A stretch of 64,000 nt of DNA from Promerops cafer (lineage: Eukaryota > Chordata > Aves > Passeriformes > Nectariniidae): the NCBI GenBank assembly GCA_013398275.1, contig VZSE01002700.1, forward strand, positions 1,665,279 through 1,729,278, given 5' to 3'. Below, one piece after another: positions 31,897 to 45,054 of this stretch (position 1 is its first letter; each line of letters begins with the position of its first letter). Below the pieces are notes generated by a model, which was given only the letters and a program-made list of their open reading frames with translations, had not been told where the DNA came from and searched no databases. Position numbers and translations under genes: made by a program.

Positions 31897-34800
31897 AAAA
31901 TTTCAATAGTTACTTTGCAAAACTACCTTTTCTTGTTTAGGATTTGGAATTCTTTGTTCCCAGAAGCAGTATCGTGTGTGTTGTGTATTTAGATGTATTA
32001 ATGTGATGTAGCAAAATTTATCTGTTACTGAAAAATGTGAGATTAAAGAGCAAAAAGCAGTATCTGTAGCCTTTATGGTGGAATAAGCAAAGTGCTGGTC
32101 AGCAGACTTACTGCCTGACCTGAATTACAAAATAAGTTTTCTATTAGAAGTAATGTAAGGATATTGGCAGTACAACAGAATAAAATGGAGCGCTTTTTGT
32201 TGTCAATATATAATGAAAAATTAAGGAACGTAAGTCATATCAGACTGTGTAAGTTTCAATAGGTTAGTTCTCTCTGTATGTACCATTTTTTATTGGTCAA
32301 TTCCCACAATATTATTTGCATGTCTTCACTAAATTTGTATTCTAATAACTTGAATATTAAATTAATTTAAAATGTATTTATTTCTTCAGTTTCTGTGTTG
32401 AACTGTCTCCAAATATCCTTCCAAGTGAATTTAAAGTAAGTACTATTTCTTTTCCATCTTTGTTTTCTGTAATCCTTACTCTACTAAAAATACTGAGGTC
32501 TTTGCTCTTTACTGGCTCTTCTCTGCAAATCTACTATGTATTAAATTTTTCGAAGTCAGCTTACCAGGAAAACACAGAATAAATAGAAAATATGTTACAG
32601 AAATTGGAATCTGAAATAACGAAAAGATTAACCAGGAGAATTCAGTACACTACCATTTTTAAGATGGCAGTATATCATGCTACAATACTATCTGTAGATA
32701 AGCTTTTGTTAAACTTTTAAAGTAATTTGAGTAGGTAATTACTAGTGTGTTAGTAGTCTAAGTCAGGATTGATGGCACCTTGATTGGCTGTAGCAGTTAC
32801 TAAAGTTCACATTTTATGACCTCCTTAAAAATATTAATTTAGAAGCTTATGAATTACTCTCTGGAGTCACCCTGAATTAACAAATACTGAGCTAGGTTTT
32901 AGCGTTTGAATCTTTCTATGAAATAATTTCTGCCCACTTTTGAACTTTGTAGTGTTTTTCAAGAATTCATTTTCTAGATAAATCAGTATTAACTCTTTGA
33001 TGGCCAGGACTAAGTTGTGAAAAATGTTCTCATAAATCGTCTTGTTCTGTGCCAGCATCAGAGAGGACCCTGGCTGGTCAGTTCTGCCCATCCTCGGTGC
33101 TTGACAAAGCAGGTATTTGAGTGATAATGTAGTAATTGAGGAACTGGGCTATGCTTTAAAAATGGGATAGTACAAATGAATTACCTTCCTAGTCTATCAG
33201 ATGACTGAAAAGTTGTTACTGGTGGGGGATGCTGGGACAGGAGTGAGGAGGTGATATCAGTAGACCTCTTCATCTCATGATTCTGTTTCAAGCCATGCTA
33301 CATTCATTGAAAAAACCCACATGACAGTGCTGTTCTTGGTTACTTATGTTTGGCTTCAACTCTTGGTTTGTCTCTTCTCTTCCCCTGATTTACAGGAGCC
33401 AGGACAAATGAGTGAGCAGAATGTGGAAGCTAAAGTGCTTCCACAGAAGATCAGAAGAGCAGTTGAGAACAAAAGTCTTGCACTTTTCACAGGACTCAGG
33501 ACAAGCACAGAACATGCTGTGCTTCAGCCGTGACCTACTAAATTGAAAGCTGCATGGCCCTGCATTTGAGCTGATTCTCTGGATCCATTTGCATTCTTAA
33601 CCTTACAAACAGGGACTTTGCTGTAGGAGCTCTGACTCCTTTTGGCATATCCCTCAGTGGTTATGATGGGAGGAAGGCAGTCTCTGACACAAAGCTACCA
33701 TATTCACAATAAGCTAAATGAAGGTCCTAAAAGTCAGACAAAAATCTTTCAAGGTTCTCACACTTCTTTTGGTGGTGATCCTTGACTGATCTAAGGCTGT
33801 GTGACTCGTATGTTAGTGCAGTGCTGATGCAGCAGCAGCAGGGTTTCCTGCTCTACTCACCGTTGTGCAGCAGAACCACTGTGCTTGCACTTGCACTTCC
33901 TAGAACTCAGCTTTGCCAGCTGGGTGAAGCAGCCCTGAGCCCCAGCCCTGAGCAAGAAGAGATCATTTTCTCTCATGTATCTGTGTAGAAAAGCTAAACC
34001 ACTGGCAGGAAACAAGCAATTCTGACAGCATTTAGGGACCTTACTCACGGAACCCAGCAGGTGGGAAGAAAACAGAGTAAGTGTAGGGATGTACCATGCA
34101 CTGTAGGACTTGAAATTAGGTTAGATAGTAGAAAGGCTGGCTTTGTTTAAATTTTTTGGGTGTTGGTGAAATAAACTACCAATATTAAAATTCTAGAAGG
34201 AGGTGCTGAGGCAGATGGAAGCTGAGGTTTCAAGTTCTTGGCCAAATAATTGTTTATGTGCAGGTTTCCTGCAATCTACCCTCTCTCTGCCACACCTGTG
34301 GGTAGCCTAGTTTGTTGCAGACAAGGCATGCTGTAAAAGATTTGGGAAATGCGCTAAATCTAGAGAATAGGGGCAGAAAATACTGATTCTGACTAGTACC
34401 TTCACAGAGGCTTCCATCTGGGACTTTGGAGTATCATCCAAGATACCTAGAAGTAAAAAGAAGCCTCACTTTAGTGATTACTTCTGCATGGTTTAGTGAT
34501 TGCAGAATTAATGTTCCTTGTTATGAATCCCTGTGAAGTTGTTGTCCCATGTTGTGTCAACAGTCAGTTACTGTTTTGAAAGACTACTTTTCCAGTAAAT
34601 GGGTGTTTGTGTGTTCAAACCTGTTCATCCAAGTTAGGTAGGATAACATCAAGAAGTCAGGTAATGGAACTTTCCTGGTTTTTAAGCTGTTTAACCTGTT
34701 GCTTGATGAACAAAGTAGGAAGCAGTTATGTGAGCAACTTAATGGGCAGATCATAATATCAAGATGGGAAATTGCATGATGTTGAGTTACTGTCATGGAA

Positions 34801-37800
34801 CAAGGGAATCCTCTTTCATTATCATGGCTACAGAGTAAGATGAAAGGTACTAGTCTGAACTCTTATTGACAGGTTACATTAACAGGAGCTTGTGTCAATT
34901 AAACCTTCAAACTGGACACTTTTGCAGTGCAAAAAATTTCAGTACATAACTCCTTTCAGATATCTCTCCAGCTGCACAAAGGATCAATGGTCTTGTCATG
35001 ACTGTCTTTCTCTGAACTGATTTGTAACTGTTCTGAACCTTTAAACTGTTAGGAGCCATCCCTAGTACTGTCTCATCTGAGAGAGGTTGTGTATGCCTTT
35101 ATATCTGCTTTCTAAAATCAGATAATCAAAACCATTCAAAATTAAAATATGTGAAAGGAAAGGTAGACTGTAATCTTCAGTCTTTATCAGAGTCCAAAAA
35201 CCACAATGAAAAGTACTTATCTACTTTTATCTCCATGGATCCACATGGAAATCTCTAAAATATCCCCGAATACCATCTATACTGTTACTTGCAAAAATAC
35301 ACATTGGTTTTTGAAGAACTCTGCATTTTGTTTGTTTTCCTCCAATGTCTGAACAAAGAATGAATAGTCTTCTCTAACCACTCTGTTTAGTATTGGTTAG
35401 TGGTTATGGGAACAATGTGTTAGGAACCCTCTGCATGAATTTTAAATGGTATTTTAGATTGATGTGGGTATCCTAGGACCTTCTGAATTTTTCTTCCATC
35501 CCAACAACCACATGAATGGTGAGAAAAGTACATGAATGTACTTGCAACACCAACTTCTGCCTGTAGCAACTTGCCTTTCAAGGTGGTAGACTGTGGTGTC
35601 TTCCAATAACTTCATGTCATGTGGTAATGCTGTGATTTAGTTGCTGCGTATCCAGCACTATCACATTTCAGCATGTCTTCATAGCTTTTGCTTTTAGTAG
35701 AACTCTCAGAGACATAGGTTATTTCAGTGTCTTGTTCCCATCAGAATGTTGGTACTCAGCGTCCTGGTCTACAAAAATACTAGTAAATTAACTATGGCTG
35801 GGACTGTTCTCTGACACTGAGGACAACTGGCATGGAACAAGTCTCACACACTCTATTAGGCTTCAAAACAGGACAACCATATCCACCTTCTCTGCTGGAA
35901 ATGGTCTGTCTTGGGATAGCTGATCTGGGTCTCTGAGGTGCTATGACCTAACAACATAATAGCTGTAAACCCACAGTAGGGTTCCAGTGCGTATGATGTA
36001 TGCTGCACCTGTTTGTTTCACGAATTCAGATGTGTCTGAGTTGCCAAGCTCAGTCCAACAGTACGTACTATGATTCGTTTCTGCTGGTAGGTGAAGGGAC
36101 CTTAAGGAAAATCTATTCTTTTCAAAAGCAGTGACAGTTGTCAACAATGTTCTGCAAGGAATCCATCCTCTCTAGGGATAAATGTCACTAACTGAAAGAG
36201 GGAATGGGTGCTAAAAAAATTAAAATCCTAGTACTTTAGCTAATGGACAAATAAATGGCAATTAACAATTAAAATTTTGTAGACCGTAGTAGCTACTGGA
36301 TTTAATGACAGGCATTAAATACATGGCAGTCTTGTGAGATACAGAGTTAGAAGAAACCTTATTAAAGAAAATTAATAGTAATCTTCAAGCTGAAAGTCAT
36401 GTAGGCGATTTTATTCAAACTTTCCTATCATTAGTAAGGTTTGGAGGTCTTGAACAGTCTCTGAGTGTTACCAACAGTCCTGAAAATTAACCTAGCAATA
36501 ATACAGTGGTGTAGTCAAAGGGGCAAGCTGCGATAGTTTTCTGGCACGCCGCCTTCTAGAATTTCAGTTTCCTATATACTGGCAGAGGGGGAGCTCTACA
36601 CAGATCCTTTAGCCCTTCATGTGTAAGTGTGCTTTTAACACAATACATCACCTTAAGTATTCTACCTTCTGCAGTAGGATAGAATTCTCTGACCTGATCA
36701 TTTCTGCTGCCAAATTACTTGCAAGTACATTGTGAAAATATTTTCTGTGTCTATGCATGTATTTCATCAGCCATGCTCCCATCTGTCAAAGTAGATTGAA
36801 TGATTTAATTGCCTAATCAGCTTTCCAAGTCTCCCATGCAAGCACAAAAACATCACAGTGAGTTGTATAGTTACAAGGTTGGTATATAAGCAATTATTAG
36901 AAATACCTATTAGAGTTTTCCCAAGTTCCTTATTGTAGTAGGCAACAAACATGTTGGATTTAGCTAGATTGTAAGTATGGTTATTTACTAGCAGAAGCTG
37001 ATGTTTTTCTCTCCTCTATTTTTACATTTGAGAATAAAATACAATTTATATTCTGGACATCATCTTGTGGAAGTTCTAAATCACTTCATGAGGCTTTCAT
37101 CCTGGGTTATGTCATTTATCCATCAGCGCTCAGTCCATTTAATCCAGACCTCTCAGCTGTACAGACCTAGCTCCTGTTGTGAGTGATCGGCCTGCTTGAG
37201 TGCTCCCAGCTTCTCCTGTCACATCACATTTGCATAAAAGAGGACGGATAACCAAATTTGAGCACACAAATGAAAATGCTAAGCGCTGAACCTGTCACAG
37301 TTGTTGTTCAACTAATTGTGAAAAATTTGATTTGCTGGCTTTTCACTGTTTATCATGTGGACCCCCTTCTCAAATTTGCCTTGGCTTCTGCTTCTGTACA
37401 TGTAGCTTTTAAACTCTCTACACAAGCAGCCCACCCTGGGGATTACTTACCTCTCCTACCAGCTTTTAATGTTGGCTCATCTACTTGACTAAATTAGGCC
37501 AACATGGCAAACAAACACATAATTAAAAACCTGGGAAAGACAACTGCAGTTGCACTTCTTAAATTGATTTTGCAGTCTATTACTGGTATATGCCTTTGCT
37601 TTTTGCCATTTTTATCTTGTCCTTCTGTAAACCCAGAAAATGTCTTTGCTTTTGATTGTATAGAGGAGGGAGATAAATTATTTCAAAATGAAAGCTAATA
37701 TTTTCTCCTGAAATGGAAATAGTAAATAAAAACACATTCTTATTTCTGGGTACTTTATGGCAGGTTATTACAGAGGTGCTGTATTCATTTGAAATTAAGA

Positions 37801-39540
37801 CCCATTTTTGAACTGGCATTGAAAGATCATGGATGAAGTATTGTCCAAATTATTGTGATTTTTCAAAATTCTGGGGTTTGACTTTTACAACTGCTGTTGT
37901 ATTTCTAATTCAGAATACTTTCTATTTACTTAGTTGTAAATGCTTCTTATGATTTATACCAAGAGATCACCAATTAAAACAGTTGCATATCATGTTGCTT
38001 TTTTGTGAGGGGAGAGGAGGTTCAGCCAAACAATTATCTATTAAAAATATAGAATAATCTGCAAATCCAAATCATCCATCCCTTTGGTATTTTCATCGAT
38101 TGGTTATACTCTGCATGCCCATATCTGTCATCATTTAAGGTGGATGATAACATGGGCATAGTGAATATAAATCTATCGAGACCACTGAAGGCTTTTAAAA
38201 AAATCTTGATAAGAAAAATTGGTATTTAGATGTATAACAAAAATCAATATTTTTCTAGGAGTTCTAAAATATCAAAATGATTGTTTTCAAATTAAAAAAT
38301 TATTCAGCAGCAATGAAATATTATTTCAGCATATGGCTGAAATATTCTTGAGAAAAATAAAATTGAAATTATTTTGCTTAAAATCCTTTTTAATTCCATT
38401 TTATTGTGTCTGTGAAGGGGTAGAAGTCCCTTAAGTGACTTTCATGTCAAGTGAAGTTCACTGAAAACAGTTGTAGTAGTAGGACGTAATCTGTTTTGTA
38501 AACTGATCAAGATGTACCTTAAAACTGCAGGATCTTTCCAACTGTTTCTCTGGCAAGTTTGTACCAAAAACACCCCAAAAGAAACAAAAACCAACCAAAC
38601 AACCACCCCGCCCTCCTGCCCCCCCCAGTATTTTTTTTTCATTTATGTAATTTGTAGCCTAAACTGACTTTCATCCAGGTTATCTGTAGTTAGGTGTCCT
38701 TTGTTTTAAATGTCTTTTCTCCCGTTGTGATGTTTACTTCGATATGTTCATCAAAAGCTGTCACATTGTCACAGCCTTCATTTCACAAGGCTAAATGGAC
38801 TGAACTCTTTAAGGCCTTTGACAAAGCCTGGTGTATTTAACTGCAGCAGTATCAGATTGTAACATTCACAAATCAGTATGTTGGAGAACACCGTCCTTCT
38901 CATTTTTGAGACTGAAATCTACTGTAATTAAAAATGCACCTGGAGAAATAACTTGTGCTGTACTTTGTGCTCCTACGTTTGGCTTGTGATCACTAGGATA
39001 CTATCAGTTTCCTTTTTCTCGTCCTTCCTTCACTTCATACTGCTTTATCTCCTTCCTCATTAACAGCTTTTTAAAGTTGACCTCCTTTCCTGGCCTCTTT
39101 CTCAAGTTTGCCAATGAGTTACACTAAATACATAAATCATATTTGCAAAATAAAATGTTTGGAAAAGAGGGATACAGATGTTTTGAAGAGACTATTCATT
39201 AGTATATCAAGCCCACAGCATCAAACTGAGAAGCAGCAAAAATTCAAGAAATTAAGTTAATTAACAAAAATCTTCATTCTGTACTTGAAAACCTGCAACT
39301 ATGCTGCCAACAGGTTTGATTCTGAAAATCAATGAAGTAGCAGCTCCTGGTCTAGAACAAAAAGATCGCTTGTGAATTTCCAGAATGTTGTTACATCTTC
39401 TAAGTTACTCTGAGTAACCTTCAACAAGATGTTCCAGAGTGAATCTAATATTCCCTCCCAGCTTCTCCCATTTACAAAATACATCCCAATAGCTGAAATA
39501 TCCTGAGATATCTTTGTGACCAAAGAGACAGAAGAAGAAA
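31897..39540. other. Intergenic DNA, little recognised
   Basis: Unique AT-rich sequence with a small C-rich patch at 38600-38630. No gene, RNA gene or mobile element could be supported. Confidence 0.6.
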
Positions 39541-39544
39541 TAGG

Positions 39545-39597
39545 TTGTTCTTCTCTTTATAGTTCTTCATATAAAGAGAAGAACAAAAATTTTGTTC
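39545..39597. repeat. 16-bp hairpin overlapping a second palindrome
   Basis: TTGTTCTTCTCTTTAT (39545-39560) pairs perfectly with ATAAAGAGAAGAACAA (39571-39586) around a 10-nt loop. The right arm shares bases with a second inverted repeat, GAACAAAAATTTTGTTC (39581-39597), so two alternative foldings exist. Confidence 0.9.
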
Positions 39598-40954
39598 CCC
39601 TGTTCATCAACAGCAGGGCTAATGTTTATTGCTAAACTGTTATCTCATCTTACCATGCAATGATTTGATCTGAAAATCCCATAGATATGTTAAAACTGGT
39701 AGTAGAACTGAGTTAAGTATTTGGGCTTGTATGCCATACCAGTCTTAGAAAAAACTATGGTTATGGATAAGATTATTTTCTCAGATTTTAAACAGAAAAT
39801 GATACAAAAAAAAAAGTCTTGCTTGTTTCTGACTTAATTTCTTTAAGCATGGAAATTTTATTGTTAAATCCTGGAACTTTGTATTCATTAAAAAAATAAT
39901 CCTCATCTCGTTTTACCTCGTCTGCCTTACTCTGTGTATTATTATATTTATTCTGAAGTAGTGTGAGAAACAGAGAATGGAAGGGAGCAAACTGAACAGC
40001 CAGAAAACAAAGTATCAGCTCTGAGGGTGAGTTTTACTGTCAAAATACCTGTGACAGTCGGCCTTAAAGGCAGTTTCTGAAAAGGGACGTTAGGTTCTGA
40101 ACTTCCTTCAGTAAGTTAATCTGTCTCCTAAATAAATGGGAATATTCAGGTCTCCAAACTTGGTTCTTGATATAAATGTCTGTTTTATAATTTCAGAAAC
40201 TAATTTACAGAATTTCTTTAAGTTCTATATCCATCAATATCCTTATCCATTAAATGTTTTGCTAGGAAAGTGAGAGAAACATGAAAGAGTGAGGGAAATA
40301 AATGTGTTTAAAATTTTGAACAAGTACTAGTGAAAAATGTTTTGCCATATTCCCTCAGCTGTAATAAAATGTGCACTTTTCATTTATCCTTCTAGTAGAT
40401 ATCTATTGATATTTGATTAAAAACAGTCTCCCCTGCTTCTGTAAGTACCTTCATGTAATTAATGGGGATTTTCTCATTTTCCCAGGTCTGCCTGGGTAAA
40501 TAAAGGTTTCTCCTTGGCTCAGTATCTTAGGTTGGATGTTAGAATAAACAAACTTCCATTAACTTGCTTTTTGTTTTGCTTTAGATTGCAAGGAACTTCA
40601 TCAGCATGTAAGAGAGACAACTGGTCCATCTTCCCTCTATGTTTTATTATACAAGGATGACCTCCTTCCCATGAGCGTAGCTCTTGACCATAGCTAAATG
40701 CAAAAGAATAGGCACACACAGACATGATTAGGAGGTTACACATACACATCTCTGTGGTCTGGGGTACATACAAGGAAAGACACATATTAAATTGCCTGTT
40801 CTTTTTATATAAAAAAGTACTTATTTGCCCTATGGGTAAAATGTGTGTTGACCTACTGCATTACAGAATAAGCATGAACAAGGTTACTTTTTCCCCCTTT
40901 CTGCTAAATAATAAGGCAACTCATGCTGAGGGTGCACTTAAACTAGGCCTATAA
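39598..40954. other. Intergenic DNA, nothing recognised
   Basis: AT-rich unique sequence without recognisable elements. Confidence 0.6.
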
Positions 40955-41050
40955 CTCTTGGAAATTCATAGATCGTAAGGCCAAATGGGACCATTATGAT
41001 CATTTTGCCTGACCTCCTCTATAGCACAAGCCATAGGGTTTCGACAACAT
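40955..41050 (-). mobile_element. Ancient CR1-like fragment
   Basis: The + strand has AATTCATAGATCGTAAGGCC, AAATGGGACCATTATGATCA and TGACCTCCTCTATAGCACAA in order. That is the reverse-oriented end of an old CR1/L3-type repeat, familiar from turtle, crocodile and bird genomes. Strongly diverged, so the assignment is from pattern memory. Confidence 0.5.
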
Positions 41051-43790
41051 AACAGTATTTGTAATTTCATATCCATTAGAGTGCTATTTATAGAATATAT
41101 ATTGTATTGAAATGGCAGAATATTCATTGCTCTGAAATTCTGCTGGATAATTTTCCTACTGTAGTGTTATCTACAGGGTTCTCTGTTGGTACATATTATT
41201 AACAAAAAAAAAATTCATACAAAATTTCAAACAATTTGCTAAAAATGTGACCTCATCCAATAAGGAAATTGCTCGTGACAACAGCCGCAAAACCACATAT
41301 TTAATGTAAAAACAAAGTTGATATAAAAGAATCCAAATAATTTATTAATTGCCAAGTACTGTAGAATCTGAGGTCTAATTAAGAAAAATAATGACTGACT
41401 GGTCCATTGCAGCAACTGGATTATTTTAGCAAAAATAGAGAAAAATAAGCCTAAATCTGTAGTTTTCGCAAGGCTTCTCTTGTCCTGTGTTGAAGGTTGT
41501 TTTTCTTTGGATTAATATCAAGAACTGTGGTGCATAATTTTCATTTTCATGGAACCCCTTCTATTAAATGTCTGTTACAAAAGAAATCTGATTCTAAATG
41601 GTGAGTAGGGCAGAAGTAGGCACTGGACTGTTATACATGTAAAGCAAACAACTAAATTCCCTGCCTTGCTTTGTAAAACTATCATTATTAGCTCTCAGTT
41701 TCATTTCCTGTCTATCTGAGAAATGAGAAAATGTTCTCTGCCTTTTCTATAGGAGTCAGTAACGAAATGTACTACACTGAGCAGTCCTAGAGGTCCTCAA
41801 CAAACCAAACCAGCTTCATTGCTCAAATCTTTGAAACAGACAATAGGCCTTATTTTTAGAAATAAGAATCCAGGTATCACACAGACTTGTATTTGCTGCT
41901 GGGAAGAGAGTAATGAAAGAGCAATTAGCATTTCTACTGATCATTGGTTAAAATTATTTAACCAACCTTTTAGCAAAGCAGTAAAGGCTCTCAAAGTAAT
42001 TATATCATTTTGTTAAATGCTAAGAATGATGAGATAAAACAGCTTGAATGTTATTGGTCAAAGATGTTTATCTGTGTGTATTAAAGGATTCTAAATGTTA
42101 TCTTCTAGAAAAGCCTGTCATTCAGATCTGTCCCTTCCTCTCCCAGTCTTCTCTAAAATTATATAAATTTAAAGGCATACAAACAAGAACGCCTTAGAAA
42201 ACCAGATAGATTACTAAATGTATCACTTAAGAGAAACCTCCAGAAATTCAGTAAAATAATCAGTAAAATATTAGTAAAATAACCAGATTTTGTAAAATCT
42301 TAAATTCTTTGTTCAGAGATCTCCTTGCTATGCAGGAGCTTTGAAAAACTCTTGTGACAAGTGCAGAAAGGCTGTGTCTCAAGGTTTGCATTCTGATCTG
42401 TACACTAGTAAATTCTCCAAAAGCATAGATAATGACAACATTTAGCTAACAAAGGTTAGTTTAAAAGCAGTTTTAAAATATATTTCAATGAGAAGAAAGA
42501 GAGAAACGATGAAGAGACCAATTAACCAATTTTTCTTGGCCTTTCTCTCACGCGCAGACACATTCTGTACAAACCCCTGTTTTGATGTATTATTTTAATT
42601 AATCCCAGTCTTTTGATTTCTACAAAAAAGAAGGTTAGCAAATGTAACAATGCTCGAGAGTTTCTTTATCGTAAAAGACACATAATTTCAAGCATTTAAT
42701 AAGGTAGATTTATTCTGGGTAGTTTAGTTTGCACATTCACTCAAACAGCCCTCCCCAAAGACAACATTAAAAATGTGATTAGTTAGCTGCCATCAATAAC
42801 ACAAAATAGGAAAACACTCTCTGAAGGGACAGCTTTGTGGAGGGCACTGCACAGTGTGTAGTAAAAATATATGGCCTAATAAGTTTACATTTGCAGGCTC
42901 ATTTGTTAAAACTCTTGAATTTCTAATTTGTGTCGGAAAGATAAATGGATGGGGCCTCAGTAAAGTGTGAGATTAATACTGATGGATGGGGATTCAGATT
43001 TTTGCTAGCCTCTTACTTCTGTACAACCCAGTAGGCAGTTTATAGGGAAAACCAAATGTAAATAAAAAAAGAGGACATTATTTACCTTGGTCAAGGCCAA
43101 TTACCAGTTATATTGTTCTTTTCAACTTTATTGTTTAGATGTAAATTATCCTTATCTAATTATTGTTTAATGCATTTTGGTAATCAAGCCCTTACAAAGT
43201 GTAATTAGATGCTAAAAAGGACAGGCACCCCATGGTTACTTTGAAACACTGCAAATAGTCAAATGGCAGAAATGGAGGCCTCTGGGACCTTTCAGGGTGT
43301 AAGGAGGAAGAATAATAATAAAACATATTATATAATAAAAAATTGCTTTATACCTGAATCAAAACGCTCACATAAAATTAAAATGAAGTAAGGTTAATAC
43401 GAATAATAAAATAAGTGGGATCTGCGTATGCTGTACACAGCTGATTTCAACAGTTTTCCTTCCACATGCAGTGCCACCACTGTGCTGCAAAGAGACAGAC
43501 ACCAGAAGTGACAGTAGAATTTCTTACCTGTCTGGCAGAAGATACCTCTGAACTTGGACGAGCTTTATCAACATAGAGAAAGAAGTTCTTCTATTCTAAC
43601 AGAGTAAGTTGACAGACACCTTTTCAAAGTAAAATACATAGATATGGCAGAAGGGCATACATTAGTAAAGGGATGAATGAAAAGGAGCCCTTCAACATGA
43701 ACAAAACAAAGGTAACTGCTGCTATGCTTCTGTATGTGTAGTATCTTTAAATCAAAGTTAATTCAGAAGCCTTCAATATTTGTGAAACGT
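41051..43790. other. AT-rich intergenic stretch with candidate conserved non-coding segments
   Basis: No gene. Sub-stretches at about 42,540-42,610, 42,860-43,010 and 43,130-43,240 have features typical of conserved enhancers: no repeats, even base mix, and clustered homeobox-type TAATTA/ATTA and TTAAT cores. Conservation itself cannot be seen from one sequence. Confidence 0.3.
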
Positions 43791-44510
43791 GTCAAGATGT
43801 CAGTAGAGGTTCATAGAGGTGGCCACATCTGAGGTCCCCAAAGAGACATGACTTCAGGGCCCAGCTCTGACCAGTGATGAGGCTGGAATGTACTCCCAGT
43901 AGGCAGACGCACAAATGTGTGTGTACAATGCATGTGTATAAATAAACATATCTGTCCTACCACACAGATCAACGCAGGCAGACACGCATGAATACAAATG
44001 GCACTTGTGGCTTCATCCTGTGCTCTGGATGATCAAGATGAAGGCTTGCTTGTGGGAAAAATACAGATATGTATGTAACATGGATATCTCCAGTTGCTGG
44101 TCTTGGACACGCCAGTAAATTGTCCCTGGATCCTCTTTTCTCCAGGTGTCTTATGTACACCCACACTCCCAGCCAACCCACAGGATCTGTCCAGCAGCTG
44201 GATAGAACTCCTGTGGTGCTTCCAGTAGCCAGCTTTTCCCATGGTCTTATCCCCCTGGCTCCTGGGCCACTTTGCCTACTCACCAGCTAGTTCCTACCAT
44301 GACCGTCCCACAGGAGGTCCTGTGAAATCACAAACCACTCTTCCTTTGCCTGCCATAATATGCCCCATATCCCTAGGAAGTGATCTCCCTCTGTCCAGAA
44401 GGTGTTCTAGAGATCTGCTGCCCTTGACTGGTGGTGATGGGCTTCATCCCTGGGCCCGACATTTCTTCTGTGATGGGGCTGGAGGTTGCAAACCAGAGCT
44501 TTAGTTTGGT
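43791..44510. other. GC-richer island of unknown origin
   Basis: This stretch is clearly less AT-rich than its flanks. It has CC/CAG-rich text such as CACCCACACTCCCAGCCAAC and GGATCTGTCCAGCAGCTGGA. Frames of 70-100 codons exist on both strands but look like by-products of base composition. It resembles an old LTR or ERV-internal piece in style, but I could not match it to a family. Confidence 0.3.
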
Positions 44511-45054
44511 TACCCCAGTTACCATTGCTCATTTGTGCACCTTTGTGCCTATAGAGATGAGATTTTTATCACATAAGCTAGCATAGACTAGTACCTTGAT
44601 AGCCATATACTTAAGGAATTTGAATAGACATTTTTAAGGAAGCAGGCAGAGATAGAAACAGGACTTGTAGGTAAAAATGGTGTTCCTTCCCCCCAAAAAA
44701 GGAGACAAAGGATCAAAATTGTCTTAAAACCAACTTAAAATGTGGTTGCAATCAGAAAAGTGATTTATATCTTTTTTCCTTTAATGAGGTGTAATGGAAT
44801 AGTTGTTTTCTTGATCTATACTCTTCCTCCAATACTAGTGGTATTTCATTGTTTTTTATTCTCTGTTGCAGAAGAAATATAATTGTCAAAATTTGGAGGC
44901 AGATTTTTCTTCAGCTTCAGTATCATCCATTGCAATTTAAGTTGCATTACTGTTATAGGTACTTCAACTTGTAGCCTTACTCCACAGATACATGGACCAG
45001 GATATCAGTTCTCTGTGAATGAAAAAAATCAAATCCCAGCTTCCTTTTCTTCAA
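44511..45054. other. Intergenic DNA, nothing recognised
   Basis: AT-rich unique sequence up to the left edge of the LTR. Confidence 0.6.

Noticed and set aside
43969..44504. Frames of 70-104 codons on both strands
   Set aside because: They arise from the less AT-rich island; no domain or family recognised, and both strands are equally open.
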